Source of the DNA: Candidatus Omnitrophota bacterium | GTDB lineage: Bacteria > Omnitrophota > Gorgyraeia > JAHIPI01 | Direction: 5' to 3' | DNA: 48,660 nt | NCBI GenBank assembly: GCA_018894435.1 | Contig: JAHIPI010000056.1 | Span: forward strand, 1-48,660 | Shown here: piece by piece, positions 16,429 through 25,080 of the stretch | Numbering within the stretch: the stretch's first letter is position 1 | How the letters are laid out: each line of letters opens with the position of its first letter | Program-made: the position numbers and the translations under genes | Notes under the pieces: model-generated | The model's input: only the letters and a program-made list of their open reading frames with translations | Told to the model about the DNA's origin: nothing | Database searches by the model: none

Positions 16429-18357
16429 ATGAAAGACTATTTAAGGCTTTTAAAGTTTCTAAAACCGCATATATGGATCCTGTGCCTCGCCATCATATTT
16501 ATAGCGCTTTTCAGCCTCTTTGAAAAGGCGTCGCTTGGGACCATCATACCGGTCGTCGATAGCATCATAGCCGGCAAAGAAATAGTCATGCCCGGTGAAA
16601 AATACGCGCCCGAGTTCATAGTGGGGCTCGTCAATAAGATCAATATCCTCGCGATGGGTCCCCAGGATTTCAGGCTTAAACTTCTTTTTTGGGTGGTGGG
16701 GATAGGCGCCCTTTTCCTGCTTTTGCGGGAGATATTCTCGTTCTTCAAGACCTATTTTATGCGCGACCTTAGCGAGCGCGTAGACAGAGACGTCAAAAAC
16801 GCCATCTACACAAAATTCCTTTCTTTATCGCTTGATTTTTACAGCCGAAACCCGACGGGGAAAATGGTATCCCACATAACGTACGACGCCACGCTGGTGC
16901 GCGATTCTATTACAAGCGGGCTCACCGACCTTCTGGAACAGCCGATGCAGATCTTTATGGGCCTCGTGGTGATAATAGCGCTGAAATTCTATTTTGATAT
17001 CTCCTGGAGCCTCATAGGCATCAACCTGCTCTTGATACCGACAATATTATATCCGGTCAGGATACTGGCCAAGCGCCTGAAGAAACTGAGCACGCAGAGC
17101 CAGGAGAAAATGGGCGACATAAACGTTACGCTCTACGAGACGATATCGGGCATAAAGATCGTCAAGGCCTTTTCAATGGAGCCTTATGAAATACAAAAGT
17201 TCGAAAATAACACAAACCAGTTTTATACATTGAGCATGAAGACGGTAAAAAGGCTGGAAATAATAAGCCCGCTTGGCGAATGCGCGATGATATTCTGCAT
17301 AATGGCGGTCGGCCTGATGGCCGGGAACGAGATATTGAAAGGCTCGCTTTCGCCCGGAGCTTTTGCGGCGTTCGCGGCGGCGATAATGCTTTTGGCCAAG
17401 CCCTTAAAGAGGCTGGCAAAGGTTTACGGCGTCATGCAGACCGCGCTCGCGGCCGGAAAGAGGATATTTGATGTCCTCGACGAAAAACCCAATGTCAGCG
17501 AGAAGCCGGGCGCAAAAACACTGCCGCATTTCGCGAAAGAAGTCTCCTTTGATAAAGTCGGCTTCAGGTACGGAGCCGCGGATAGCGCCGAAGTGCTTAA
17601 GGATGTATCGCTAAAGATCAAAAAAGGCGACATACTCGCCATAGTGGGCCCGAGCGGAGTAGGCAAGACTACGCTCGTAAACCTGATACCCCGTTTTTAT
17701 GACGCCGCGTCCGGCGCAGTCCGCATAGACGGAATCGACATAAAGGACGTCACCCTAAAATCGCTTATGGACAATATAGGGATAGTCACGCAGGAGACAG
17801 TTCTTTTTAATGATACCGCGGCCGCCAACATAAGCTACGGCAATAACACAGTCAACAAAGAGAGCGTAATAAACGCGGCCAAAATCGCCAACGCGCACGA
17901 CTTTATAATGAAGATGCCGCAGGGCTACGACACCGTAATAGGTGAACGCGGCTTCCGGCTCTCGGGCGGGGAGAAGCAGCGGCTCTCCATAGCAAGGGCC
18001 GTATTTAAAAACCCCCCTATTTTAATACTTGATGAAGCCACTTCCCAGCTTGATACCGAGTCAGAGATGCTCGTTCAGGGCGCAATAGACCGGCTGATGA
18101 AGGGTAGGACTGTCTTTGTCATAGCTCACAGGCTCAGTACTATAAAGAATGCTACCAGGATAATCGTCCTAGACAGGGCCGGTATAGCCGAAGAGGGTAC
18201 CCACGAGGCGCTAATGGCTAAAAGCGGCCTTTATAAGCGGCTTTACGAAATGCAGTTCTCTGCCGCCGAAGGCAGATCCGCCCGAAATGGCGGAAGAGAC
18301 GCAGAAGGCGGATTCGCCCGAAATGGCGGAAGAGACGCAGAAAATGCTTGCAAATAG
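16429..18357 (+). CDS. msbA: Lipid A export ABC transporter, MsbA-like (permease-ATPase fusion)
   Basis: The 642-aa half transporter has six predicted membrane helices (about 15-330) and a C-terminal ABC ATPase. The Walker A is GPSGVGKTT (about 407), the signature is LSGGEKQR (about 511), the Walker B is ILILDEATS, and the switch His is in VIAHRLST. Its place next to lpxB fits flipping of lipid A-core across the inner membrane, although other lipid or peptide substrates cannot be excluded. The last about 28 residues come from two tandem 36-base units (RSARNGGRDAEG type) that look like a repeat expansion. Confidence 0.88.
   Translation: MKDYLRLLKFLKPHIWILCLAIIFIALFSLFEKASLGTIIPVVDSIIAGKEIVMPGEKYAPEFIVGLVNKINILAMGPQDFRLKLLFWVVGIGALFLLLREIFSFFKTYFMRDLSERVDRDVKNAIYTKFLSLSLDFYSRNPTGKMVSHITYDATLVRDSITSGLTDLLEQPMQIFMGLVVIIALKFYFDISWSLIGINLLLIPTILYPVRILAKRLKKLSTQSQEKMGDINVTLYETISGIKIVKAFSMEPYEIQKFENNTNQFYTLSMKTVKRLEIISPLGECAMIFCIMAVGLMAGNEILKGSLSPGAFAAFAAAIMLLAKPLKRLAKVYGVMQTALAAGKRIFDVLDEKPNVSEKPGAKTLPHFAKEVSFDKVGFRYGAADSAEVLKDVSLKIKKGDILAIVGPSGVGKTTLVNLIPRFYDAASGAVRIDGIDIKDVTLKSLMDNIGIVTQETVLFNDTAAANISYGNNTVNKESVINAAKIANAHDFIMKMPQGYDTVIGERGFRLSGGEKQRLSIARAVFKNPPILILDEATSQLDTESEMLVQGAIDRLMKGRTVFVIAHRLSTIKNATRIIVLDRAGIAEEGTHEALMAKSGLYKRLYEMQFSAAEGRSARNGGRDAEGGFARNGGRDAENACK
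18271..18342 (+). repeat. Two tandem 36-base units at the end of msbA
   Basis: Units 18271-18306 and 18307-18342 differ at three positions and add 12 residues each in frame. Each unit contains the small inverted repeat CCGCC or CGCC around GAAAT followed by GGCGG. Confidence 0.8.
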
Positions 18358-18375
18358 GCGGGATTTTGGTATAAT
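18348..18375 (+). promoter_or_regulatory. Candidate promoter of rpsB
   Basis: TTGCAA (18348-18353), a 16-base spacer and a perfect TATAAT (18370-18375). The -35 box lies inside the last codons of msbA. Confidence 0.6.
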
Positions 18376-18384
18376 ACTCGCCAC

Positions 18385-18401
18385 TTTTGGCAAAGCCAAA
18401 A
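18385..18401 (+). promoter_or_regulatory. Small hairpin in the rpsB leader
   Basis: TTTTGGC (18385-18391) and GCCAAAA (18395-18401) form a perfect 7-bp stem with loop AAA near the 5' end of the leader predicted from the promoter at 18,348. S2 often represses its own operon through the leader, so this is a candidate site, but the resemblance to known S2 leaders was not tested. Confidence 0.4.
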
Positions 18402-18440
18402 AATAGGCAAAAACACAAAAAACAACATGGAGGCGACAAT

Positions 18441-19349
18441 TTGGAAGCAAATACCCAAACACTCATAAAACAACTTCTTGAAGCAGGGGTACATTTCGGC
18501 CATCAAAAGAACAAATGGAATCCCAAGATGAAGGAGTATATATTTGCCGAGAAAAACGGTATATATATAATAGACCTGCAGAAGAGCGTGGGCTACCTGG
18601 CAGCGGCGTGCGAATTTATCAGAGGCATGGCGGCCCAGGGCAAGAATATCCTTTTTGTGGGCACGAAAAAGCAGGCGCAGATCATCATAAAAGAGGCCGC
18701 GGAGAAATGCGGCATGTTTTATGTATCGAACAGATGGCTCGGCGGGTGCCTGACCAATTTTGACACTGTGAAAAAGAGTATCACCCATTACGAGAACATA
18801 GAAAAGATGAAAGAGGACGGATCCATCGACAAGCTTTCCAAGAAAGAGGCGTCCCAGATAAACAAAGAATATATGAAGATGAGAAAGAACCTGGAAGGCA
18901 TAAGGGCCATGAAACGTCTTCCGGCGGCGCTCTTCATAATAGACCCGAGCAAAGAGATCATTGCCGTAAAAGAGGCGCGCAAACTCAAGATCCCCATAGT
19001 GGCGCTTGTTGACACCAATTGCGATCCGGACCTCATCGATTATATCATCCCGGGTAACGACGACGCCCTAAGGTCTATAAAACTCATGACAGAGATAATT
19101 ACAGAGAGCGTCATTAACGGCAAAAATGAATTTATGGCGGGAAAGGCCGCCGTGGCAAAGGAAGAAGAGGAGCTGGCGGCTCAGGAAGCGGCGCGCGTGG
19201 GAGATGGCGACGAGCTGGTTGAGAGCGCGGAGACCCTGGAACAGCGGGCCAGGCGCGGCAGGAAAGAAGAGAAGATAGAAGAAGATAAGACCATAAAACA
19301 CAAGCCGGCAAGCAAGCCGATTAACAAATCGATCAAGAATAAGGAATAA
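18441..19349 (+). CDS. rpsB: 30S ribosomal protein S2
   Basis: The 302-aa protein is S2, with [39 protein letters not shown] and [20 protein letters not shown]. The frame is open from 18387. The TTG at 18441 is chosen because GGAGG (18429-18433) is spaced 7 bases before it and the family start follows at once. A charged tail of about 70 residues (about 230-302) extends beyond the usual S2 length. The gene begins the rpsB-tsf-pyrH-frr operon. Confidence 0.94.
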   Translation: MEANTQTLIKQLLEAGVHFGHQKNKWNPKMKEYIFAEKNGIYIIDLQKSVGYLAAACEFIRGMAAQGKNILFVGTKKQAQIIIKEAAEKCGMFYVSNRWLGGCLTNFDTVKKSITHYENIEKMKEDGSIDKLSKKEASQINKEYMKMRKNLEGIRAMKRLPAALFIIDPSKEIIAVKEARKLKIPIVALVDTNCDPDLIDYIIPGNDDALRSIKLMTEIITESVINGKNEFMAGKAAVAKEEEELAAQEAARVGDGDELVESAETLEQRARRGRKEEKIEEDKTIKHKPASKPINKSIKNKE

Positions 19350-19354
19350 TAAAC

Positions 19355-20672
<1,318 letters not shown>

Positions 20673-20680
20673 TATATGAA

Positions 20681-20732
20681 CCCCGCTACACCTAAGAATA
20701 GGTATGGCGGGTTTAAAGGAGGTGTGGCGGGG
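20681..20732 (+). promoter_or_regulatory. Alternative hairpins covering the frr ribosome binding site
   Basis: CCCCGCTACACCT (20681-20693) can pair with AGGTGTGGCGGGG (20720-20732, one wobble), which contains part of the Shine-Dalgarno AAAGGAGG and the first base of the frr GTG. It can instead pair with a second, less perfect copy at 20700-20711, which would leave the site free. Regulation is an inference. Confidence 0.5.
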
Positions 20733-21304
20733 TGAATATCGTTATGAATAATGTTAGAGATGTTTTGCACGACGTAGAATCAAAGATGAAGAAGACCGTT
20801 GAGGCGACAAGGCGCGAATTCTCAACCATAAGGACGGGCCACGCCTCCACCGCCATTGTGGAGGGCATAAGGGTGGACTATTACGGCACGGACGTGCCGC
20901 TAAGACAGCTGGCCGGCATATCGACGCCCGACGCAAAACTGATACTTATACAGCCATGGGACCCGAAGTCTTTGGGCGAAATAGAAAGAGCGATTCTGAA
21001 GTCTGATGTCGGCATAACGCCTACAAACGACGGCAAGGTCATACGCCTGAGCGTTCCGCCGCTCACCATAGAAAGGCGCGAGGAGCTCATAAAGATAGTG
21101 AAGAAGATGGAAGAGGACGGCAAGGTTTCCATCCGCTCGGCGCGCCACTCCGGCATCGAGGTCGTGGATAAGCTGGAAAAAGATAAGAAGATCCCCGAAG
21201 ACGAAAAGTTCAAAGGCCACAAAGACATCCAGAATCTTACCGACAAGTACGGCAAAGAAATAGATACGCTTTTCAAAGCAAAAGAAAAAGAAATTACAGG
21301 TTAA
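20732..21304 (+). CDS. frr: Ribosome recycling factor
   Basis: The 190-aa protein splits post-termination ribosomes together with EF-G. The three-helix part (MKKTVEATRREFSTIRTGHA, SIRSARHSGIEVVDKLEKD) and the small domain (YYGTDVPLRQLAGISTPD, PWDPKSLGEIERAI) are typical. Start is the GTG at 20732 with AAAGGAGG 8 bases upstream. An ATG at 20744 is a possible alternative. The usual length is about 185 aa. Confidence 0.95.
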   Translation: MNIVMNNVRDVLHDVESKMKKTVEATRREFSTIRTGHASTAIVEGIRVDYYGTDVPLRQLAGISTPDAKLILIQPWDPKSLGEIERAILKSDVGITPTNDGKVIRLSVPPLTIERREELIKIVKKMEEDGKVSIRSARHSGIEVVDKLEKDKKIPEDEKFKGHKDIQNLTDKYGKEIDTLFKAKEKEITG

Positions 21305-21312
21305 TATCCCAT

Positions 21313-21525
21313 ATGCGCAACTGGCAGGCCTACCACAATTTTGAAGAGAAAGAAAAGGCATCTCTTTTAAGAAAGATGTCGGAGAAAGACTCTACAAATA
21401 TTTTGCGCCAGCTTTATAAATTTGCCGACGGTATGAAAAGAGAACCATATTTCACCCAATCGGACGAAGATAAAATAAAAAGTCTTATAAGAGTGCACCG
21501 CATGTTCGGAAAGATAAAGAAATGA
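21313..21525 (+). CDS. Small charged protein paired with a nucleotidyltransferase
   Basis: The 70-aa protein (MRNWQAYHNFEEKEKASLLR...) is not recognised. It is rich in Lys, Glu and Arg and looks helical, with no signal or membrane segment. Its stop codon overlaps the ATG of the next gene by 4 bases, so the pair is co-translated. A small protein in front of a minimal nucleotidyltransferase is the layout of several toxin-antitoxin systems, but the role is not shown. Confidence 0.7.
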   Translation: MRNWQAYHNFEEKEKASLLRKMSEKDSTNILRQLYKFADGMKREPYFTQSDEDKIKSLIRVHRMFGKIKK

Positions 21526-22091
21526 TTTCGCTGGATTTGCAGTTGAAATCCCTGGCGCAGTGCCTATCGGCGCAAAAGATAAAATATGCGGTTATCGGCG
21601 GAATAGCGGTGTTTGTTTACGGCGAGCCTCGTTTCACGGCCGATATAGACGTTAACATAATCCTCGAAAGCCGAAAAATAGAAGATTTTCTTAAGCAGGC
21701 CAAGAAATACGGATTTTTACCGCGCTCGCCGAGAGTTAGAAGGATAGCCCAAAAAGACGGCGTTATTCCTCTATTTTTTAAAAAGAGCGGACTAATAGGA
21801 AGAATCGATATTATTTTAGCGGAAAATCCGCTCGAATATTCGGGGATCAATAGAGCAGAGACTAGGAAAGTAAGTGCAGTTAAAGTAAAACTGGTGACTC
21901 CGGAAGATCTGATCCTGCATAAGATAACGAGCCAAAGGCCGCGGGACAAAGAAGATATAAGAGGCATCCTTATCAGACAAAAAGGCCGGCTGGACTTACG
22001 ATATATAAGGTCTTGGCTTGTAAAGATAGACAAGGCAAATTCAACGAAGCTCCTCAGTCGTTTCAACGGTTTGCTAAAAAAGATTATTTAA
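21522..22091 (+). CDS. Nucleotidyltransferase-fold protein (AbiEii/MNT-like)
   Basis: The 189-aa protein has the polymerase beta-like nucleotidyltransferase signature. YAVIGGIAVFVYGEPRFTADIDV supplies the GG and the two Asp of the metal site (about residues 23-45). VKLVTPEDLILHKITSQRPRDKEDI follows, which is usual in this family. Relatives include AbiEii toxins and MNT/DUF6036 proteins, which transfer nucleotides to tRNA or proteins. Substrate unknown. It forms a pair with the upstream 70-aa gene. Confidence 0.82.
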   Translation: MISLDLQLKSLAQCLSAQKIKYAVIGGIAVFVYGEPRFTADIDVNIILESRKIEDFLKQAKKYGFLPRSPRVRRIAQKDGVIPLFFKKSGLIGRIDIILAENPLEYSGINRAETRKVSAVKVKLVTPEDLILHKITSQRPRDKEDIRGILIRQKGRLDLRYIRSWLVKIDKANSTKLLSRFNGLLKKII

Positions 22092-22123
22092 GACATATAA
22101 ATTTTTGATATGATATTTTGTGT

Positions 22124-22237
22124 GGGCCGCTAGCTAATGAGCACATAACTTACGGAGCTATCAAACCCGTGTTTGCGACGTAAGTTATAAGTGCGAATTA
22201 ATCCCGCCACACGAAGTATGGCGGGACTCATCTGGTA
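22124..22237 (+). pseudogene. Partial tRNA-Lys duplicate interrupted by a repeat
   Basis: GGGCCGCTAGCT (22124-22135) plus about 20 bases before it duplicate the 5' flank and first 12 bases of the intact tRNA-Lys at 22,274. After a 93-base insert the match resumes with CATCTGGTA (22229-22237), the next tRNA bases. The rest of the tRNA is missing, so it is not functional. Confidence 0.8.
22136..22228 (+). repeat. Composite two-hairpin repeat, copy B, inserted in a tRNA fragment
   Basis: It opens AATGAGCACATAACTTACGG. Hairpin 1 pairs ATAACTTACG with CGTAAGTTAT around about 22 bases. The spacer GAATTAATCCCGCC leads into hairpin 2 (CCCGCC/GGCGGG). The junctions share CT on both sides, a possible 2-bp target duplication. 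Confidence 0.8.
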
Positions 22238-22273
22238 TGGCATTGTAAGTTTTTTTAATATGGTATTTTGTGT

Positions 22274-22349
22274 GGGCCGCTAGCTCATCTGGTAGAGCAC
22301 CGCTCTTTTAAGGCGGGCGTGGAAGGTTCAAGTCCTTCGCGGCTCACCA
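22274..22349 (+). tRNA. tRNA-Lys (anticodon TTT), CCA encoded
   Basis: The 76-base cloverleaf has acceptor GGGCCGC/GCGGCTC (one G-U) and a D-arm GCTC...GAGC. The anticodon stem is CCGCT/GGCGG with loop CTTTTAA, and the T-arm is GAAGG-TTCAAGT-CCTTC. Discriminator A is followed by an encoded CCA. The T run right after it begins a T8/A8 hairpin (22350-22370) that probably ends transcription. Confidence 0.96.
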
Positions 22350-22370
22350 TTTTTTTTCGAAGAAAAAAAA
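22350..22370 (+). terminator. T8C/GA8 hairpin behind tRNA-Lys
   Basis: TTTTTTTTC (22350-22358) and GAAAAAAAA (22362-22370) are perfect arms with a 3-base loop. The T run follows the CCA end directly. Confidence 0.5.
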
Positions 22371-22373
22371 TGA

Positions 22374-22411
22374 CCCTGAGCAAGGCCGCCTTCGGCGGCC
22401 GCGTCGAAGGG
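22374..22411. repeat. CCCTGAGC...GTCGAAGGG hairpin repeat
   Basis: GGCCGCC (22384-22390) and GGCGGCC (22394-22400) form a perfect 7-bp stem with a TTC loop. It lies inside CCCTGAGC and GTCGAAGGG flanks. Repeats with these flanks are widespread in bacterial genomes as interspersed elements. Confidence 0.65.
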
Positions 22412-22433
22412 CCATAATTCGACGCGAGGACTT

Positions 22434-22712
22434 ATGTGGTACCTATATATCCTCAGATGCAAAGACGGCAACTTATACACCGGTGTCACAATCGACATTC
22501 CTCATCGCATAGCTCGCCATAATGCCAAAAAAGCCTCAAAATATACAAGGGTTCGCACGCCTGTAGCCTTGGCTTATAAAGAAGTTTATAGGACAAAATC
22601 AAAAGCGCTCATTCGTGAGGCCCAGATTAAGCGCTGGACCAAGAAGAAAAAACTCGCCTTAGTAACCCACGACAAATCCCAACTTATCGAACTTAGCAAA
22701 TCCCGCGATTAA
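22434..22712 (+). CDS. GIY-YIG domain protein (UPF0213 type)
   Basis: The 92-aa protein is a stand-alone GIY-YIG domain: WYLYILRCKDGNLYTGVT holds the YI(L) and YTG motifs, with Arg in HRIARHNAKKASKYT and Glu in LIREAQIKRW. The family binds or cuts nucleic acid, and the biological role of the short forms is unclear. GCGAGGA lies before the ATG. It is the first gene 3' of tRNA-Lys. Confidence 0.88.
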   Translation: MWYLYILRCKDGNLYTGVTIDIPHRIARHNAKKASKYTRVRTPVALAYKEVYRTKSKALIREAQIKRWTKKKKLALVTHDKSQLIELSKSRD

Positions 22713-22779
22713 TCAACTCCCGCCCCTCCAAGCTCGCCCTAATAAGCCGCTGAATCCTATTGCTCAAACAAAATTTTAC

Positions 22780-22808
22780 TTGACAAATGCTATAGCATGT
22801 GCTATACT
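22780..22808 (+). promoter_or_regulatory. Strong sigma70 promoter with operator (O1)
   Basis: TTGACA (22780-22785), a 17-base spacer and TATACT (22803-22808). The 19-bp sequence TGCTATAGCATGTGCTATA (22788-22806) fills the spacer and overlaps the -10 box. It contains the palindrome TATAGCA-TG-TGCTATA, a good repressor site. Transcription would start about 5 bases before the ATG at 22820. Confidence 0.8.
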
Positions 22809-22819
22809 CCTTTTTAGAA

Positions 22820-22996
22820 ATGAGCGATAAGCTAATAGGGGACATCAAGTACTATTTACAGCGCGAGAAGATTAGCCAGGAAGATTTTGCTCATAAGATC
22901 GGCGTTTCGTTTTCAACGCTAAACAGGTGGCTTAATAAGAAAACGAAACCGAAATCTAAAGCAATAATCGAAGCAGTAAAAAGAGCAATTGGCTAA
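22820..22996 (+). CDS. Small XRE-family HTH regulator
   Basis: The 58-aa protein is essentially one helix-turn-helix domain: LQREKISQEDFAHKIGVSFS, then TLNRWLNKKTKPKSKAI. The frame extends to a GTG at 22799 inside the promoter, so the ATG at 22820 is the real start. There is no Shine-Dalgarno and the promoter leaves a leader of only about 5 bases. Two inverted copies of a 19-bp sequence flank the gene, one in its own promoter, so it is probably a self-repressing regulator. Confidence 0.87.
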   Translation: MSDKLIGDIKYYLQREKISQEDFAHKIGVSFSTLNRWLNKKTKPKSKAIIEAVKRAIG

Positions 22997-23018
22997 GACA
23001 TATTTTTTTAACCTAAAA

Positions 23019-23037
23019 TATAGCATATGCTATAGCA
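23019..23037 (-). promoter_or_regulatory. Second operator copy (O2), inverted
   Basis: On the - strand it reads TGCTATAGCATATGCTATA and differs from O1 at one of 19 positions. It contains the perfect palindrome TATAGCATATGCTATA (23019-23034). It stands 9 bases before the start codon of the small membrane peptide gene. Confidence 0.75.
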
Positions 23038-23046
23038 GGTGAGATA

Positions 23047-23187
23047 ATGGATTTGAGAAAAGTGATCATATTCTCTACTTTGATAAGCCTGAATATTGTA
23101 ATCTGGCATGAAATACTGGGTACAGAGTTTTTACACCTTGTGTTAGCAGTGATTTTGTTACTACTTTTTATCGTCGGAGAGAAATAG
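23047..23187 (+). CDS. 46-residue two-helix membrane peptide
   Basis: A short open frame encodes MDLRKVIIFSTLISLNIVIW, then HEILGTEF and a second hydrophobic stretch LHLVLAVILLLLFIVGEK. Two membrane helices of 15-18 residues are likely. AGGTGAG lies 4 bases before the ATG. The O2 operator directly upstream links it to the XRE regulator. Small hydrophobic peptides next to an HTH gene may be toxins, holin-like or signalling peptides. The family is not recognised. Confidence 0.6.
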   Translation: MDLRKVIIFSTLISLNIVIWHEILGTEFLHLVLAVILLLLFIVGEK

Positions 23188-23216
23188 CTATTGGTGGCAG
23201 TACGCCAAAAATGAAA

Positions 23217-23272
23217 ATATTTTAAAAAAGTTTGAAAGAAAATAGCTACCCCATACGTATATATAGGTGAGA
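23217..23272 (+). repeat. Remnant of a RAYT leader sequence
   Basis: The bases TTGAAAGAAAA, TAGCTACCCCATACGTATAT and AGGTGA match the leader of the intact transposase (12,725-12,776) at most positions, including the ATACGTAT palindrome. The Shine-Dalgarno half and the transposase gene are gone. The remainder of 23,188-23,350 holds only the promoter region of the next gene. Confidence 0.65.
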
Positions 23273-23365
23273 GATAGAAAGCCAATAAGAATTTTAGCCT
23301 TGTAACATATTCGTATATTTATATGTAGAAAATATATGCTATAATACTATATGATGAGGACAAAT

Positions 23366-24277
23366 ATGGAACTACTTACTAATACCAGTGAGAAAATGCT
23401 AACTCTAAAAGACGTTGCTATTTTGACTGATAAATCCGAAGGCTTTATTAAATCAAAAATAGCGAAAGATGAACTAAAAAAATATGACAAATGGGGTAAA
23501 CCTCTAGAAGATCCGGTTAAATACAAAGGATATTTCAAGCTCTGTGATATAAAATATGTATTTCATATAGAACCTGATTTAAAACGATTGGCAATTCCTC
23601 ATTATAATAACAATACTCATTATGAAGATAAAGACGTTCATCCAAAAGAAGTAGTTAGAATTTTTCCTCCGAACGTTTATAAGAAAATAGAGAATGTCAG
23701 AACCAATCGATTTGATGTTTGTATAATGACAGCCAAGATTGCAACTAGCGAGCTTCTAGTTCCTTTTAAGTATGAGAACAATCAAAGCATCAACAACAAT
23801 CTTAAGGAGACTTTTAGGATTATAGAAAGAGCGAGTGGCTTACTTACAGATAACGGTTCACTTTTAATATATGACATTCCTAGATGGTTGCCTTATTATG
23901 CCGTTCATTTAGCCGAGAAATTAGTATTCAAATATTGGATTGCCATTCGTACATTTGATATTTATGAGAAGAAAATGTTTGACCCTGTATCATTAGGAGT
24001 TTTATTTATGGTAAAGAAGAACGAACGTTTTGTTATTAATACTGTAAGAGAGCCTCATAAATATTGTAAGTATTGCAAAGAAATTCTGAAAGATTATGGA
24101 GGGAAAAAACACCTGATGCATCAAAAAGGTGCAGCGCTTTCGGACGTTTGGAAATTTATGAAAACCGACCATCACAATATTAGCCAGTTAAATGAAATAC
24201 CACGCCCCGTACTCAGGAGACTCATTAACTTAACTTGTACAGATAAAAACCGTTTACTGATGCTGAAATTAGATTGA
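23366..24277 (+). CDS. HTH plus catalytically degenerate DNA methyltransferase-like subunit
   Basis: The 303-aa protein (ATG at 23366 after GAGGA; an ATG at 23351 just behind a TATAAT at 23340 would be leaderless) has an N-terminal MerR/excisionase-like HTH (LTLKDVAILTDKSEGFIKSK, about 11-65). From about residue 115 it aligns with the methyltransferase encoded next. FDVCIMTAK stands where that enzyme has VDLTFADPPY, GSLLIYDIPRW matches GSLYVLNLPKW, and LSDVWKFM matches VSDIWFDL. The catalytic DPPY is lost and the chain stops before the SAM-binding FxGxG region. It retains a CKYC motif and DYGGKKH. It is probably a DNA-recognition partner, not an enzyme. Confidence 0.75.
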   Translation: MELLTNTSEKMLTLKDVAILTDKSEGFIKSKIAKDELKKYDKWGKPLEDPVKYKGYFKLCDIKYVFHIEPDLKRLAIPHYNNNTHYEDKDVHPKEVVRIFPPNVYKKIENVRTNRFDVCIMTAKIATSELLVPFKYENNQSINNNLKETFRIIERASGLLTDNGSLLIYDIPRWLPYYAVHLAEKLVFKYWIAIRTFDIYEKKMFDPVSLGVLFMVKKNERFVINTVREPHKYCKYCKEILKDYGGKKHLMHQKGAALSDVWKFMKTDHHNISQLNEIPRPVLRRLINLTCTDKNRLLMLKLD

Positions 24278-24288
24278 GAATTCAGACC

Positions 24289-25080
24289 ATGAAAAATGTG
24301 GAATTAAATAGAGTATATATAGAAGACTGCATAGAGTTTATGAAGAAAATGCCCGCAGAATCGGTAGACTTAACATTTGCAGATCCTCCCTATAATCTGC
24401 AAAAAAGTTATTCACGCTATAAAGATGATAAAACTAGTCATGAGTATATTGCTTGGTGTAATCTTTGGCTTGAACAGATGGCAAGAATACTTAAAAAAAC
24501 AGGATCGTTATATGTTTTAAATCTACCAAAATGGGCTGTCTATCATGCTGTCTTTCTTGATAGGCTTCTCTGTAGACAGAACTGGATAGTTTGGGATGCT
24601 CTGTCAACCCCTCTTGGAAAACTAATGCCCGCACACTATGCCTTACTCTTTTATACAAAACAAAGAAAAGATTACGTTTTTAATCCTCAAACCACGGTCA
24701 ATGATTATGATTCATGCTATAGAGAAAAATGTGTCAGAATGAGAAAAGATATAGAGGGCCGCCCGGTATCTGATATTTGGTTCGACCTTCATAGGATAAG
24801 ACATAGTAGAAAACGCGATAAACACCCCTGCCAACTACCATTGAAATTATTAGAGAGGATTATTTTGGCATCAACGAATATGGGCGGTATAGTATTCGAT
24901 CCGTTTATGGGAGTGGGAACAACCGCTGTAGTTGCAAAGTTATTAAATAGAAATTTTATAGGTTGCGAAATAGACAATAAGTATGAAAAAATTATCAGTG
25001 ATAAGGTAGAAGATTATAATAACTATAGGAGGGAGCTCAGTACGATAGCAGATTTGGAAAGGTCAGGAAAGTTCTTTTAA
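24289..25080 (+). CDS. Beta-class DNA adenine/cytosine-N4 methyltransferase
   Basis: The 263-aa enzyme has motif IV DPPY at residues 32-35, a central target region, and then the SAM-binding motif I FDPFMGVGTTAVVAK near 203. Motif IV before motif I is the beta-class order (as in M.RsrI, CcrM). It transfers a methyl group to the exocyclic amine of A or C. A TTG at 24274 overlapping the preceding stop is also open, but the ATG at 24289 fits the family start (NRVYIEDCIEFM). Its 3' end overlaps the convergent nuclease gene by 18 bases. Target sequence unknown. Confidence 0.92.
   Translation: MKNVELNRVYIEDCIEFMKKMPAESVDLTFADPPYNLQKSYSRYKDDKTSHEYIAWCNLWLEQMARILKKTGSLYVLNLPKWAVYHAVFLDRLLCRQNWIVWDALSTPLGKLMPAHYALLFYTKQRKDYVFNPQTTVNDYDSCYREKCVRMRKDIEGRPVSDIWFDLHRIRHSRKRDKHPCQLPLKLLERIILASTNMGGIVFDPFMGVGTTAVVAKLLNRNFIGCEIDNKYEKIISDKVEDYNNYRRELSTIADLERSGKFF

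Noticed and set aside
22124-22237. A second functional tRNA-Lys
   Set aside because: Only about 21 bases of the tRNA are present and they are split by a 93-base insert. Anticodon and T arms are missing.
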